Below are positions 1 to 9,386 of a stretch of DNA of 64,000 nucleotides, piece after piece. The DNA lies in contig NZ_JAASAH010000002.1 of the NCBI RefSeq assembly GCF_012726235.1, positions 62,001 through 126,000 on the forward strand, in the 5' to 3' direction. The notes beneath the pieces are model-generated. The model ran no database searches and was not told where the DNA came from. It saw only the letters and a list, made by a program, of their open reading frames with translations. This DNA comes from Streptomyces sp. HNM0574 (lineage in GTDB: Bacteria; Actinomycetota; Actinomycetes; Streptomycetales; Streptomycetaceae). A program made the translations under genes and the position numbers. The stretch's first letter is position 1. Every line of letters begins with the position of its first letter.

Positions 1-1328
1 CAGCCGACGGTGAGGACGCCCTCGGCCGTGAGGGCACTGACGATCGTGCAGGCTGGCGCGTTCTTGGACGGCTCGTTCGGCCCCTCGGAGGCGAGGTGGG
101 TGACGGCCTCGGCGGCGGCCACCAGCGCGTCGTGCATGATCTGCTGCGGGTGCGCGCCGTGCGGCACCGCCGCGCCCATGGACTCCCCCGCCGCCTTCGC
201 CGCCGCGGCGGACGCGTCGTCGGGCCGGGTGGCGGAGGAGACGCCGTCGCAGACGACGGCGATCGTCGCCAACGAGCCGCTCGCGGTGAAGGATTCGAGG
301 ACGGAGAAGAAGTCCTCGTTCCGGTGGTGGCGCAGGCCCCGGTCACTGGCGACGGCGACGCTCGGCAACGCGCGCTCCATGTGGTCGCGTTCGAGCGGCT
401 GCTTGTGCCCGCAGTGCTCGCAGTACCCGTCGCTGTCGACCGTCCCCGTGCCACAGGCGACACAGTGCGGACCGGCAGCACCGGAGGGCGCGGCGGCCGG
501 TGCCGGGACGGCCGGTGCAGGGACGGCCGGTGCAGGGACGGCCGGTGCAGGGACGGCGGGCGCCGGAGCTCCGGGCGGCGGGTAGGAAGGAGCGGGCGCC
601 GGTGCCTCTCCGGACGGGAACGCCGCGTCGCTGACGGTGGGCACGTCCGGGCCGCGCTCCCGCTTGCTCATCGCGGCCTCGTACGCGGTCTGCTGACCGC
701 GCGGCACGAAGTCGTCGAGCACGGCGCGGGGGGCGAAATCGTCCAGCACCGGCCGGGCGTCCGCACGCGGATCGGGCGCGGGCGGCGGCGCGGGGGCTTC
801 CTCCGGCTGCGGGGCCTCGGCGGGCGGGGCCACCGGCGCGGCGGGCGCGCCCTCGGCCGGGACCCCGATGCGGGTCTCCGGCACGGGCGGCGCGGGCCGC
901 GGGTGCGGCGGGTAGGCCGGCGGCTCCGGCGCCTGGGCCGGAGGCACGGCGGCGGGCGCGCCGTACTGGGGCGGCGGCCCGTACTCCGCGGCGCCGTACT
1001 CCGCGCCGCCCTGCCCGGCCCGGCCCGGCGGCGGCTGCCGGACGGTGGACGTCGGCAGCGTGAAGTCCGGCTCCGTCGGGGTGGGCGCCGCGGGCGGCGC
1101 CGACGGGGGCGGCGGGATGTGCACCGAGGGCAGCGTCGGGGTGGGGACCGCGGGCGGGGCCGTGGGCGGCGGGGGCGCGCCCGGAACGGTCGCCCGGCCT
1201 CTGCCCGCCTGGGACACATGCTGTGCGGCAGCCGCCAGTTCGGCTCCGCAGGCGCCGCAGAAGAGGTCTCCCTCTTCCAGCGGCTCCGCGCAGCTGGGGC
1301 ATCCGGACAGTTGGTTGAGCTGTGGCAT
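1..1328 (-). CDS. PP2C-type Ser/Thr protein phosphatase with two zinc ribbons, 3' end beyond window
   Basis: Partial: about 442 residues are visible and the C-terminus lies left of base 1. The ATG at 1326-1328 lies two bases after the pknG stop, so it is very probably translated with pknG. Order: N-terminal zinc ribbon (Cys10, Cys13, Cys24, Cys27); a long Pro/Ala linker of about 250 residues; a second zinc ribbon near residues 284-305 (CVAC ... CEHC); then the start of a PP2C domain with the metal-binding NED near 334-336 and CDGVSS near 358. The family is Mn/Mg-dependent and removes phosphate from Ser/Thr. The usual DGxGG reads DGVSS here, so one glycine pair is replaced. Inference: it opposes the PknG kinase encoded just upstream. 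The family call is firm; the substrate is unknown. Confidence 0.85.
   Translation of the reverse strand, partial: MPQLNQLSGCPSCAEPLEEGDLFCGACGAELAAAAQHVSQAGRGRATVPGAPPPPTAPPAVPTPTLPSVHIPPPPSAPPAAPTPTEPDFTLPTSTVRQPPPGRAGQGGAEYGAAEYGPPPQYGAPAAVPPAQAPEPPAYPPHPRPAPPVPETRIGVPAEGAPAAPVAPPAEAPQPEEAPAPPPAPDPRADARPVLDDFAPRAVLDDFVPRGQQTAYEAAMSKRERGPDVPTVSDAAFPSGEAPAPAPSYPPPGAPAPAVPAPAVPAPAVPAPAVPAPAAAPSGAAGPHCVACGTGTVDSDGYCEHCGHKQPLERDHMERALPSVAVASDRGLRHHRNEDFFSVLESFTASGSLATIAVVCDGVSSATRPDDASAAAAKAAGESMGAAVPHGAHPQQIMHDALVAAAEAVTHLASEGPNEPSKNAPACTIVSALTAEGVLTVG
496..555. repeat. 15-bp tandem repeat encoding VPAPA units
   Basis: Four back-to-back 15-base units (496-510, 511-525, 526-540, 541-555), the first with one base change and a degenerate fifth unit after 555. 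On the coding (minus) strand each unit reads Val-Pro-Ala-Pro-Ala. It lies in the Pro/Ala linker of the phosphatase, where length changes should be tolerated. Confidence 0.85.
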
Positions 1329-1330
1329 TG

Positions 1331-4057
1331 TCACACCCACGTCCTGGGGCGGAACCGGTTCGCGCGTTCCACCAGTTCGATCCTCTCAGTGCCGGACTGT
1401 GCGAGCCGGGCGAGCAGACGGTACGCGCGCTCCAGTCCGAAGCGCAGCCCTTCCTCGTCCAGCGGGCTGCCCAGCAGCGGCTCGGACCGTGCGGGCGCGG
1501 GCCCGGCGGCCGTGGCGGCCCCCGGACGTCCGGCGATCACCCAGTCCAGCGCGCTGCCCAGCACCTCGGTGGTGAGCTCTTCCCGGCGCGGGGCGTCGAG
1601 CCCCGCGTCCTGCAACCGCCCGACCTCGCGCGCGGCCGCACGCAGATCGTCGAGCAGTGGTTCGTGCGGGGCGCGCTGCCGCAGCCGCGCCCTGATCGCG
1701 GCGACGCGGGCCGCCGTGTAGTGGATCGACGAGGCGGGGACCGACTCCAGGGCCTCGACGGCGCCGCTCCGGTCCCCGGCCGCGAGCCGCACCCGGGCCA
1801 GGCCGAAGGCGGCGCTCACGTAACTGATGTCGGTCGTCCACACGATCCGGTAGTACTCGGTGGCGTTGTCCAGCTGGCCGAGGGTCTCGGCGCAGACGCC
1901 GAGGGCCAGCTTCGGGGCCGGTTCGCCGGGGAACGCGTCGTAGACGGCGTCGAAGGACAGGGCCGCGTTCTCCCGGTCGCCCGTCACCAGCGCCACCAGG
2001 CCGCGGTACCAGATGACGCGCCAGTCCTCCGGGTACCGGCCCTCCAGTTCGGTCAGCAGCCGGGCCGCCGCCGTCCGGTCCTGGGCGGTGTCCCGCTCCA
2101 GCAGCGCGCGCAGTTCGCGCAGGCGCAGCTCCAGGGAGTCGGCCGGTGCGCCCCGGAGCGCGCCGAGCAGTTCGCCCGGTGAGGAGGCCATCAGGCCGGT
2201 CAGGAAACCGGCGTTGGGATCGCCGGGGTCGACGCGGGGCACGGGCAGGGCCAGGGCCGTGGCCCGGGCGTGCAGCGGCACCAGGCGGACCGGTTCGCCC
2301 GCCTGTCCGGAACGGGGCGCGGGGCCGGGGCGGCCCTCCAGCCGGACGTGCGTGGGCGTGCTGCCGTGCGTGCCGTACTGCTGGGCCGCCGTGCTCTGCT
2401 GCGCGAGCGTGGTGGCGGGGGCCGGTTTCCCCGTCCGGCCGCCCCGGCGCAGCAGACCGCGGCCCGGCGGTACAGCGGGCGTGACGGGGCGGGCGCCCAG
2501 CGCGGAGGTGTCGCCACAGGTGCGGGCGAGGAGTTCGGTGTCGACGACGCGCAGCTCCGGGCCGAACAGGGTGGACATGGCGGGCCGTTGGCGTTCCGTC
2601 TGGAGCGCGACGACCTCGCGCAGCACCCCGAGCAGCTGCTCGGCCATCTCCTCGGCCGAGGCGAACCGCCGCTGCGGGTCCGGGTCGGTGGCGCGGACCA
2701 GGAAGCGGTAGAAGGACTCGTACCGCTGGAAGATCCGGATGTGCTGCGGGTCCGGAAGGCTGTCGGCGTAGGTGCTGGTGTAGCCGCGGAAGTCGAAGGT
2801 GAGCACCGCCAGCGTCCTGGCGACGGTGTAGAGGTCCGAGGCGACCGAGGCTCCCTCGGTGACGACCTCCGGCGCCTGGAAGCCGACCGTGCCGTAGACG
2901 GGGCTGGCGTCGTCGTCCATGCGGCGGACCGCGCCCATGTCGATGAGCTTCAACTGGTCCTGCTGCTGGATGGCGTTGTCGACCTTGAAGTCGCAGTAGA
3001 GCAGGTTCCGGCTGTGCAGGTGGCCGAGCGCCTCCAGCGCCTCCAGGCCGTACGCGCACGCCTGCTCCACCGGCATCGGCTCCCGGCTCCCGCTGGGCGT
3101 GCGGCGCTCGTTGGCGATCTGCTTGAGCGACTTGCCGCCGACGTACTCCATGACGATGTAGCCGTCGACGCTGCCCGTCCGCTGGTCGAGGTGCTCGACG
3201 AAGTTGTAGATGCGGACGATGTTGGAGTGCTCGATCTGCGCCAGGAACCGGCGTTCGGAGATGGCCGCCGCCATGGCGTCCTCGTCCCCGCTGTCGAGCA
3301 GGCCCTTCAGCACGACCCAGCGGTCGGAGACGGCGCGGTCCGTCGCCAGGTAGATCCAGCCGAGCCCGCCGTGCGCCAGGCAGCCCGCCACCTCGTACTG
3401 GCCCCGGACGAGATCGCCGGGGCGCAGCTTCGGGACGAAGGAGTACGGGTGCCCGCACTTGGTGCAGAACCCCTCGGTACGTCCTGGCCGTTCGGCCCGC
3501 GCCCGGCCCACCGGCGCCCCGCACCGGCTGCTGCTGCAGAACCGCTTGCGCTCCGGCACCTCCGGGTTCGCCAGGACGACGGCCGAGGGGTCGGCCCGCG
3601 GCACGTCCGGGACGGCGACGAGGCCGGCGCCGAGCCTGCTCCTCGTCGTCGTCTTCGCCGAGGAGCGCGAGCTGCGCACCGACACCAGCCGGGCCGTGCC
3701 CTGCGACAGCTCGCGGGTGAGCCGGCCCGACACCGAGCGGCGGGAGGAGTGCGAGCGCGTCGAGGAGAGGGACGAGGGGCGCGAACGCGCCGAGGAACCC
3801 GAGGAGCCGGAGGCGGGCGCGGGGCCCTCCCGGACGGCGCTGGTCAGCCCCGTCGGCGCCACCCCGAGCATGCCGCCGGGCGCGACGACGGGCGCGAGCC
3901 CGCAGGTGTCGCAGTACAACTCCCCGGCGCCGGCCGCCTCGTACGCGCCGCCACAGCCGGGCCGCTGGCACGGGCCCGCGCCCGCGGCCGGTTCCGGGAA
4001 CGCGGCAGACGCCGGGGCACCGGCGCCGGGCCCGGCCGGCTCTTCCCGTCCGCTCAT
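1331..4057 (-). CDS. pknG: PknG-family serine/threonine protein kinase
   Basis: 908 residues, soluble. An N-terminal zinc ribbon (Cys30, 35, 49, 52) is followed by a Ser/Arg-rich low-complexity stretch (about 82-140), a rubredoxin-like zinc module (Cys174, 179, 198, 201), the kinase domain (about 220-480) and a helical TPR-like C-terminal half. Lys251 in VVLKG is the expected ATP-binding lysine. The catalytic loop reads YCDFKVDN (Asp356, Lys358, Asn361) in place of HRD, and the metal motif is DMG (Asp373) in place of DFG. Both are typical of PknG, a non-RD kinase. In mycobacteria PknG controls glutamate and 2-oxoglutarate metabolism through GarA/OdhI. The start overlaps the preceding coiled-coil gene by 4 bases (ATGA), and a GGAGGG lies just upstream. 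Identification is strong because glnH and glnX share the operon. Confidence 0.93.
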   Translation of the reverse strand: MSGREEPAGPGAGAPASAAFPEPAAGAGPCQRPGCGGAYEAAGAGELYCDTCGLAPVVAPGGMLGVAPTGLTSAVREGPAPASGSSGSSARSRPSSLSSTRSHSSRRSVSGRLTRELSQGTARLVSVRSSRSSAKTTTRSRLGAGLVAVPDVPRADPSAVVLANPEVPERKRFCSSSRCGAPVGRARAERPGRTEGFCTKCGHPYSFVPKLRPGDLVRGQYEVAGCLAHGGLGWIYLATDRAVSDRWVVLKGLLDSGDEDAMAAAISERRFLAQIEHSNIVRIYNFVEHLDQRTGSVDGYIVMEYVGGKSLKQIANERRTPSGSREPMPVEQACAYGLEALEALGHLHSRNLLYCDFKVDNAIQQQDQLKLIDMGAVRRMDDDASPVYGTVGFQAPEVVTEGASVASDLYTVARTLAVLTFDFRGYTSTYADSLPDPQHIRIFQRYESFYRFLVRATDPDPQRRFASAEEMAEQLLGVLREVVALQTERQRPAMSTLFGPELRVVDTELLARTCGDTSALGARPVTPAVPPGRGLLRRGGRTGKPAPATTLAQQSTAAQQYGTHGSTPTHVRLEGRPGPAPRSGQAGEPVRLVPLHARATALALPVPRVDPGDPNAGFLTGLMASSPGELLGALRGAPADSLELRLRELRALLERDTAQDRTAAARLLTELEGRYPEDWRVIWYRGLVALVTGDRENAALSFDAVYDAFPGEPAPKLALGVCAETLGQLDNATEYYRIVWTTDISYVSAAFGLARVRLAAGDRSGAVEALESVPASSIHYTAARVAAIRARLRQRAPHEPLLDDLRAAAREVGRLQDAGLDAPRREELTTEVLGSALDWVIAGRPGAATAAGPAPARSEPLLGSPLDEEGLRFGLERAYRLLARLAQSGTERIELVERANRFRPRTWV

Positions 4058-5457
4058 GCGCCCTCCTTGTCCTGTGCGGGCACCCTGTCATGTCCGGGGG
4101 CCTCGTGCGCCACCGCGCCCTCCGGTACGACCGAGACGCCGGTCTCCGCCCCGTCCGTCACGCTCTCCGGGCCGGCGGCTCCGTGGCCGCCGTTCATGGT
4201 CTCCGGCGGTCCGGACCGGTGCGGCACCAGGGCCTCCTGCACCGAGCCCTGGTAGCGCAGCACCGCGTCCTCGGCGGCGCGCAGATCGCAGGGCGCGCTC
4301 CACAGCATGCGGCGCGCCGCGTCGTACCGCTCGGCCAGCACCGGGTCCTCCCCCACGCCGTGCCGGACGACGCGCGCCCGGCAGGAGTCGAGCCGTCCGC
4401 GGAGCTCGGCCCGTACGGCCAGCGGGGCCGTGACGGCGGAGAGTTCGGCGCGGGCGCGCTCCAACTCGTCCTCGGCGCGCGGCTCCAGGCTCTCCAGCAG
4501 CGGCGACAGCCGGTGCCACTGGCCGCGTCTGCGGTACTCGGCCGCCGCGGAGAGCTGTTCGTGCAGCGCGGTGGGCGGCCCGCTGACGGCGGGCACCTCG
4601 GAGGCCGCGATCTTCGCCAGCACCTCGCCGCGCGCCTCGCGGGCCTCGGCGAGCGTGCGGTCGGCGCGGGAGAGCACGTCCCGCAGGGCGAGCAGACGCG
4701 CCTCGGCGTCCTGCCGGACGTTGAGCACCGCGTCCACCTCGCGGCGGACGTCCTCCAGCGCGCGGGCCGCGCGGTCGTAGCGCGCGGTGTCCGGGCGGCC
4801 GCCGCCCGGGGCGCTGCTGCCGCTCGCGGGCGCCCAGAAGGCGAGCGGGTCGGAGATCACCTCGGCGCGGAGCGCGGTGAGTTCCCGGGTGGTGCGCTCC
4901 AGGTCGTCACCGGCCGGGTGCTCACCCGGGCGTACACCGGCCGACCGGGCCAGGGAGCGGACGCGGCGGAGCTCGGCGGCGAGCATGTCGATCCGCGCGG
5001 GCAGCGCGGACCAGACCGTGTCGGCGGCGACGACCACGTCGAGGGCCTGCGCGTACCCGGAGTTCATGGCGTCGACCAGGCCGCTCAGCGTCAGTCCGGG
5101 CCCGGTCTCCTCGCCTTCGCCGGTCACGCGGTGGGTGCCGCGCAGGAGTGCCGTCAGCTCGGTGAGGTCGTCGCGGCTGGGCCAGCGGCGCCGGGCGCGG
5201 ATCTCACGGGCCTCGCCGAGGACTCGGGTGTAGGTGTCGAAGGTGTTCCACAGGCGGGTGATGTCCCGCTCGGTGCCCGCCCAGCGGCGTGCGGTGGTTC
5301 CGGTGAGCTCGGCGCCCTCCAGGAGGCCGCGGCCCGCGTGGTCCTGGAGCGCGAGCAACGACGTCTCGACGGCCTCGTGTTCGGCGTCGAGGCGCTCCAG
5401 GGCACGGTCCACCTCCTCGCGGCTCATCACCGGCCCGGTGGGTCCCGCGGGGCCCAT
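4054..5457 (-). CDS. Helical coiled-coil protein of the pknG operon, function unknown
   Basis: 467 residues, rich in Ala, Arg, Glu and Leu with long heptad-like helical stretches. There is no signal peptide, membrane segment or recognised catalytic motif. The ATG at 5457 follows a GAGGTGA ribosome site; an in-frame ATG at residue 11 (MSREEVDRALERLD) is possible. It sits between glnH and pknG, overlapping pknG by 4 bases. Mycobacterial operons go directly from glnH to pknG, so this is an extra component. Inference: a scaffold or adaptor between the membrane sensor GlnX and the kinase, or a kinase substrate. A Ser/Pro/Gly-rich break sits near residue 230. It could also be structural; no family is recognised. 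Confidence 0.8.
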   Translation of the reverse strand: MGPAGPTGPVMSREEVDRALERLDAEHEAVETSLLALQDHAGRGLLEGAELTGTTARRWAGTERDITRLWNTFDTYTRVLGEAREIRARRRWPSRDDLTELTALLRGTHRVTGEGEETGPGLTLSGLVDAMNSGYAQALDVVVAADTVWSALPARIDMLAAELRRVRSLARSAGVRPGEHPAGDDLERTTRELTALRAEVISDPLAFWAPASGSSAPGGGRPDTARYDRAARALEDVRREVDAVLNVRQDAEARLLALRDVLSRADRTLAEAREARGEVLAKIAASEVPAVSGPPTALHEQLSAAAEYRRRGQWHRLSPLLESLEPRAEDELERARAELSAVTAPLAVRAELRGRLDSCRARVVRHGVGEDPVLAERYDAARRMLWSAPCDLRAAEDAVLRYQGSVQEALVPHRSGPPETMNGGHGAAGPESVTDGAETGVSVVPEGAVAHEAPGHDRVPAQDKEGA

Positions 5458-5502
5458 CGATCACCTCACTGCTCTCTCGCCCTGCGCCTGGCGCCGACTG
5501 CT

Positions 5503-6612
5503 TCAGTCCCGGTACTTCGGTTCGGGCGGCGACGGCCTCTTGCCGTCCTGCGTACCCACCATGTTGTCGGCCAGCCACTTCTCGTACGAGGCCCGCCACT
5601 TGCTGTCACGGTAGTCGTCCAGCACCTTGTTGACCCTGCGGACCAGATCTTCGTCCGCGCGGTTCATCGCGACGCCGTACGGCTCAATGGTCTCCGGTTC
5701 ACCGATGAGTTCGACGGAGGGGTCCTGCGCGGCCTGACCCGCGCCCAGGGCGCTGTCGGTCAGGGTGGCGTCCGTGCCGCCGAGTTGCATGCGGACGAGA
5801 CAGTCGAGCTGATTGTCCACGACGAGGATTTTCGCCCCCAGACCACGGTAGCCCTCGCTCCGCATCAGCGTCTCGGCCGTCGAACCGGCGGCGACGCAGA
5901 GCCGCTTGCCCCGCATGCTCTCGTTGAAGCCGGTGACCCGCGCCTTCTCCTTCGGCACCACCAGCTGCTGCCCGGCCTCGAAGTACGCGGTGGAGAAGGC
6001 GACCTGGCGGATGCGCTCGCAGTTGACGGTCATCGCGCGCACGACCATGTCGACGTCCCCGTCCTGAACGGCGGTGACGCGCTGGTCGGTGGGGATCGTC
6101 TTGTACGTGACGTCCGGGTCGGGGCCGAGCAGGTCCGTCGCGATGGCCTGCACCAGATCGATGTCGAAGCCCTCGATGCGCCCGGTGGACGGGTCTCGGT
6201 ACCCCCACAGATAGCTGTTCTGGTCCACGCCGACGACGAGCCGGCCGCGCTGCTTGATCCGCGTCACCGCAGGACCGGACCCCGCCGAGGGCTTCAGGCT
6301 CGCGGCCGGGTCCTCGCCGTCGGCGCAGGTCTCGGGCTCGGGCGCCGCGCGCAGCGCCGGTGACCGCTCCGCGTCCGCGCGGGCGCCGACGGCGCCGTGG
6401 CCGCTCCCGGCGCCGGACGACCGGCCCTCGGCGGCGGGCGGCGCGGGCGCGGCGGAGCCGAGCACCGTGGAGGCCAGCACCGCCGTCACGACGGCGAGCC
6501 CGCTCAACGCGACCGCGAGGGACCGGCCGTCGCGCCCGGCCACCCCGCGCATCCGGCGTCCCGCGCGCGGCGCCTCCCCGTGCCTCTCCCGCTGCGGCTC
6601 CCCTGCCCTCAC
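5503..6612 (-). CDS. glnH: Glutamate/aspartate-type periplasmic binding protein (GlnH) of the PknG sensing module
   Basis: 369 residues. An N-terminal hydrophobic segment (about 31-55) is followed by a Pro/Ala/Gly linker and a type 2 substrate-binding fold beginning IKQRGRLVVGVDQNSYLWGY, typical of amino-acid binding proteins. In mycobacteria GlnH binds aspartate and glutamate outside the membrane and signals through GlnX to PknG rather than serving a transporter. No ABC permease or ATPase gene is nearby, which fits sensing over uptake. Oddity: there is no lipobox cysteine after the hydrophobic segment (first Cys is in PETCADGED), so it is either secreted or held by an uncleaved helix, unlike the usual lipoprotein. 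GTG start at 6612 behind GAGGGGGAG; the glnX stop lies 13 bases upstream. Confidence 0.87.
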   Translation of the reverse strand: MRAGEPQRERHGEAPRAGRRMRGVAGRDGRSLAVALSGLAVVTAVLASTVLGSAAPAPPAAEGRSSGAGSGHGAVGARADAERSPALRAAPEPETCADGEDPAASLKPSAGSGPAVTRIKQRGRLVVGVDQNSYLWGYRDPSTGRIEGFDIDLVQAIATDLLGPDPDVTYKTIPTDQRVTAVQDGDVDMVVRAMTVNCERIRQVAFSTAYFEAGQQLVVPKEKARVTGFNESMRGKRLCVAAGSTAETLMRSEGYRGLGAKILVVDNQLDCLVRMQLGGTDATLTDSALGAGQAAQDPSVELIGEPETIEPYGVAMNRADEDLVRRVNKVLDDYRDSKWRASYEKWLADNMVGTQDGKRPSPPEPKYRD

Positions 6613-6625
6613 GGCCGACTCCCCC

Positions 6626-8221
6626 TCACCGGTACTCCGAAAGCCTGCGTCCCATGCCCGTCACCGCCGCCGCGGCACCGGCGATCCCGAGCGCGACGGC
6701 CCCCACGGACAGGCCCGTCAGCGCGGCCCGCCCGCCACCGGCGGCCTCCTCGAACTGGGCCTGCTCGTGGCCGCTCGCCTTCTCCAGCGCGGCGTCCACC
6801 GCGTCGAAGCTCTCGCCCGTGCTGCCGGAACCGCCGATGACCTTGGCGACGGCCGCCTCGTAGTCGCCGTCGTCGGAGGCCGTCCGCGCCTGCGCGTGCC
6901 GCTGTTTCCACACCTCGACGTGGCGCTGCGCCCCGGCGACGGGTGCGCGCCCGGCGCTGTCGTCGGCCAGCCGCAGCGCGTCGCCGAGCAGTCCGCCGTC
7001 TCCGGAACCGCCGCCTCCGGCCCGCTCCGAGCCGGAGAGCGTCCGCATCTGCCGCGCGTACCCCGTCTCGTACCTGGCGTCCCCGCCGCCGCGCGCGACC
7101 AGCGTCATGTTCTCGTTGCCGCGGGCCTGGAGGGCGCCGGTGCGCGCGTCGTTGAGGACCCGCAGGGAGTGGGCGCCGTTCTCCTCGGCCTCCGTCAGGC
7201 CGGACCTGGCCAGTCCGTGCCCGGCGGCGAGCCACAGCAGGAGCACGGCGCAGGCCGCCGTGGCGCCCGCGAGGCCGGGGTTGACCATCCGGTTGGTGCG
7301 CAGGAAGTCGCGCCGCTGGGCCCACAACAGCCCGCCGACGGCGGCGACTCCGGCGGCCAGCGCGAACCACGGCAGGCTCCTGGCGTCCGCCGAGTCCGCG
7401 GCCAGCCGTTCCGTCTCGGCCTCGTAGAGCGTCCTGGCCGCGGGGAGGAGCTCCTGGCGCATCTGCTCGTTGGCGTACCGCAGATAGGCGCCGCCGAGCG
7501 GGAGGCCCTGCCGGTTGTTGGCGCGCGCCGCCTCCACCAGGCCCGTGTACCGGGGGAGTTCCTCGTTGAGGGTGCTGATCTGCCGCTGCGCGGTGCGCGA
7601 ACCCTCGGAGTTCGCCGCGGCCTTGGCGAGCAGCGTGGAGGCGTCCCGGATGTCCTTCTCGTACCGCCGGCGGACGGAGCGCGGCTCGTCGCCCCCGGCG
7701 AGGAAACCGCTGGACGCGACGGTGTCGGCGTCGGCGAGCGAGCGGTAGACGTGCGCCGCGTCGGCGCTGAGCGGCTGGCTGTGGTCCACGACGGCGCCGG
7801 CGGCCGCCTGCCGGTCCGACACCTGCCAGGCGGCGACGACGCCGAACAGCACGACCAGCGCCGCCAGCGCGGCCCCGATGATCCGCAGCCGTCCCGGCTC
7901 CGTCGTGGCCGCGGCCCGCAGCCGGTGCACCCCCTCCGACCAGGCCGTACGCCGCGGCTCCGCCCACCCGTCGGACGGCACCTGCCCAGGCCCGCCGGGC
8001 AACGGGGCCGCGGCGGGGGCCGGTTGGCCGGGCGCGGGGGACGCGGGCGCGGGCTGGGCGGGCACCTGCCCCCGCCCGGCGGCGGGTTGGCCCGCCGAAG
8101 CGCCACCCGCGACGGCGTGCGTCGGCTGGGAGACAGGGGTCGAGGGCGGTACCGGGAGGTGCCCCTCCTCGGGCAGCGGACCGGGCTGCTGCGGCACCGG
8201 TCGCCCGGGCGGCTGTGTCAC
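6626..8221 (-). CDS. glnX: GlnX-like membrane sensor linking GlnH to PknG
   Basis: 531 residues from the GTG at 8221 (GGGGGAGGG upstream); a longer in-frame reading exists but lacks a ribosome site. A cytoplasmic Pro/Gln/Gly-rich N-terminus of about 100 residues is followed by a membrane helix (GAALAALVVLFGVVAAW), a long extracellular helical region like a four-helix sensor bundle, two adjacent membrane helices in mid-protein, a second helical region, and a final helix ending in RRLSEYR. This matches the tandem sensor layout of mycobacterial GlnX, which passes the GlnH binding state across the membrane. It is first in the operon, so the promoter should lie within 8222-8426. Assignment rests on topology and gene order rather than a motif, but the five-gene context makes it likely. 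Confidence 0.82.
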   Translation of the reverse strand: MTQPPGRPVPQQPGPLPEEGHLPVPPSTPVSQPTHAVAGGASAGQPAAGRGQVPAQPAPASPAPGQPAPAAAPLPGGPGQVPSDGWAEPRRTAWSEGVHRLRAAATTEPGRLRIIGAALAALVVLFGVVAAWQVSDRQAAAGAVVDHSQPLSADAAHVYRSLADADTVASSGFLAGGDEPRSVRRRYEKDIRDASTLLAKAAANSEGSRTAQRQISTLNEELPRYTGLVEAARANNRQGLPLGGAYLRYANEQMRQELLPAARTLYEAETERLAADSADARSLPWFALAAGVAAVGGLLWAQRRDFLRTNRMVNPGLAGATAACAVLLLWLAAGHGLARSGLTEAEENGAHSLRVLNDARTGALQARGNENMTLVARGGGDARYETGYARQMRTLSGSERAGGGGSGDGGLLGDALRLADDSAGRAPVAGAQRHVEVWKQRHAQARTASDDGDYEAAVAKVIGGSGSTGESFDAVDAALEKASGHEQAQFEEAAGGGRAALTGLSVGAVALGIAGAAAAVTGMGRRLSEYR

Positions 8222-8426
8222 GGCTCGGAGCCCTCCCCCTCGGTCACTGACGACCCCGGTCCCTCCGGTCTGCCGCGCGTGCGGGCCGGGGCGGAGCCAT
8301 GCCCAGCAGTATGGCGGGAGGCACCGACAGGCACAGCCTTTTGGCCGGGATCTTGTTCGTATCGCGATCTTCCGCGCGCCTCCCCGTTCCGTGAACACGC
8401 CCCCGCGCCCGCCCCCGGTTCCCCCG

Positions 8427-9386
8427 TTACGTCCCGTCCCCGCCCGGAGCGTCGAACGGCCAGCCGTACGGGCCCTCTTCGCGGTCCAGCCAGGCCCACT
8501 GGCCGCCGTCCCCGACCGTCATCCCGTACCGCTCGCGCGGCGGGCAGTCCTCGTCGCGCCACAGCCGGTACGCGTCCGCCGCCTCCAACTGCCCCGCGCA
8601 CAGGGCGAGCAGGAACCGGAACGAGTCGTCCGACCGCGCACGCCGGGGCACTCCGGACAGTCCGGGCGCGGGTGGCGGCGGCGGGGTCGCGCCGCGCAGC
8701 GGCACGAAGAACGCGGGGGTGGCCAGGAAGTGGCCCGCCGCGTGGGACGCGTCCGTCACCCGCAGCCGGACGAGCCCCGTCGCGACGGGCGCCAGCACCA
8801 GCGCCCCCGGCGCGCACTGCGCGAGCCAGCCCGGCGGGACGCGGGGCAGCTCGCAGGTCGCGATGATCCGGTCGTACGGCGCGTGCTCGGGGCAGCCGAG
8901 CGCCCCGTCCCCCGTGACGACGTGCGGGTGGTGGCCGGCGGCGGCGAGGTGGGCGCGTGCCGCGTCGGTGATGTCCCGGTCGAGGTCGACGGTGGTGACG
9001 TTCCGCTCGCCGAGCCGGTGCGAGAGCAGCCCCGCGGTCCAGCCGGGCCCGGTGCCGATCTCCAGGACGGTCATGCCGTCCCGGAAGTCGAGCGCCTCCA
9101 GCATCCGCGCCATCAGCGACGGCTGGCTGCTGGAGGAGACCAGCACCCCGTCCCGCACCCGGGTGGCCAGCGGCACGTCGTCGTAGACGCCCGCCCGCCA
9201 ACGGTCCCGCACCCGCGGATCGGGGTCGTCCCGCCACAGCCGCCGGTAGTCGCCGTCCGGACCCGTCGCGTAGTAGTACGGGACGAAGGTCTCGCGGAGC
9301 ACCTCCTCGAAGGCGGCGCGCCAGTCCGGGTCCGTGAGCGCGCCGCCCGCGACGATCTCCCGTACGAGACCCGAGGCAGCACCCAT
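8427..9386 (-). CDS. Protein-L-isoaspartate methyltransferase-like SAM-dependent methyltransferase
   Basis: 319 residues from the ATG at 9386; upstream in-frame codons run into the divergent globin region and read as low-complexity, so the shorter start is preferred. The core has [17 protein letters not shown] (SAM motif I), an acidic loop TVDLD and the [17 protein letters not shown] segment, all typical of the PCMT family that repairs isoaspartyl residues. The C-terminal third is Pro-rich and atypical. Actinobacteria carry many such paralogues, several acting in peptide modification rather than protein repair, so the substrate is open. It is divergent from the truncated globin gene, sharing about 157 bases. 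Confidence 0.85.
   Translation of the reverse strand: MGAASGLVREIVAGGALTDPDWRAAFEEVLRETFVPYYYATGPDGDYRRLWRDDPDPRVRDRWRAGVYDDVPLATRVRDGVLVSSSSQPSLMARMLEALDFRDGMTVLEIGTGPGWTAGLLSHRLGERNVTTVDLDRDITDAARAHLAAAGHHPHVVTGDGALGCPEHAPYDRIIATCELPRVPPGWLAQCAPGALVLAPVATGLVRLRVTDASHAAGHFLATPAFFVPLRGATPPPPPAPGLSGVPRRARSDDSFRFLLALCAGQLEAADAYRLWRDEDCPPRERYGMTVGDGGQWAWLDREEGPYGWPFDAPGGDGT

Noticed and set aside
496..555. CRISPR-like repeat
   Set aside because: Units are contiguous, without spacers, in frame, and encode a Pro/Ala linker.
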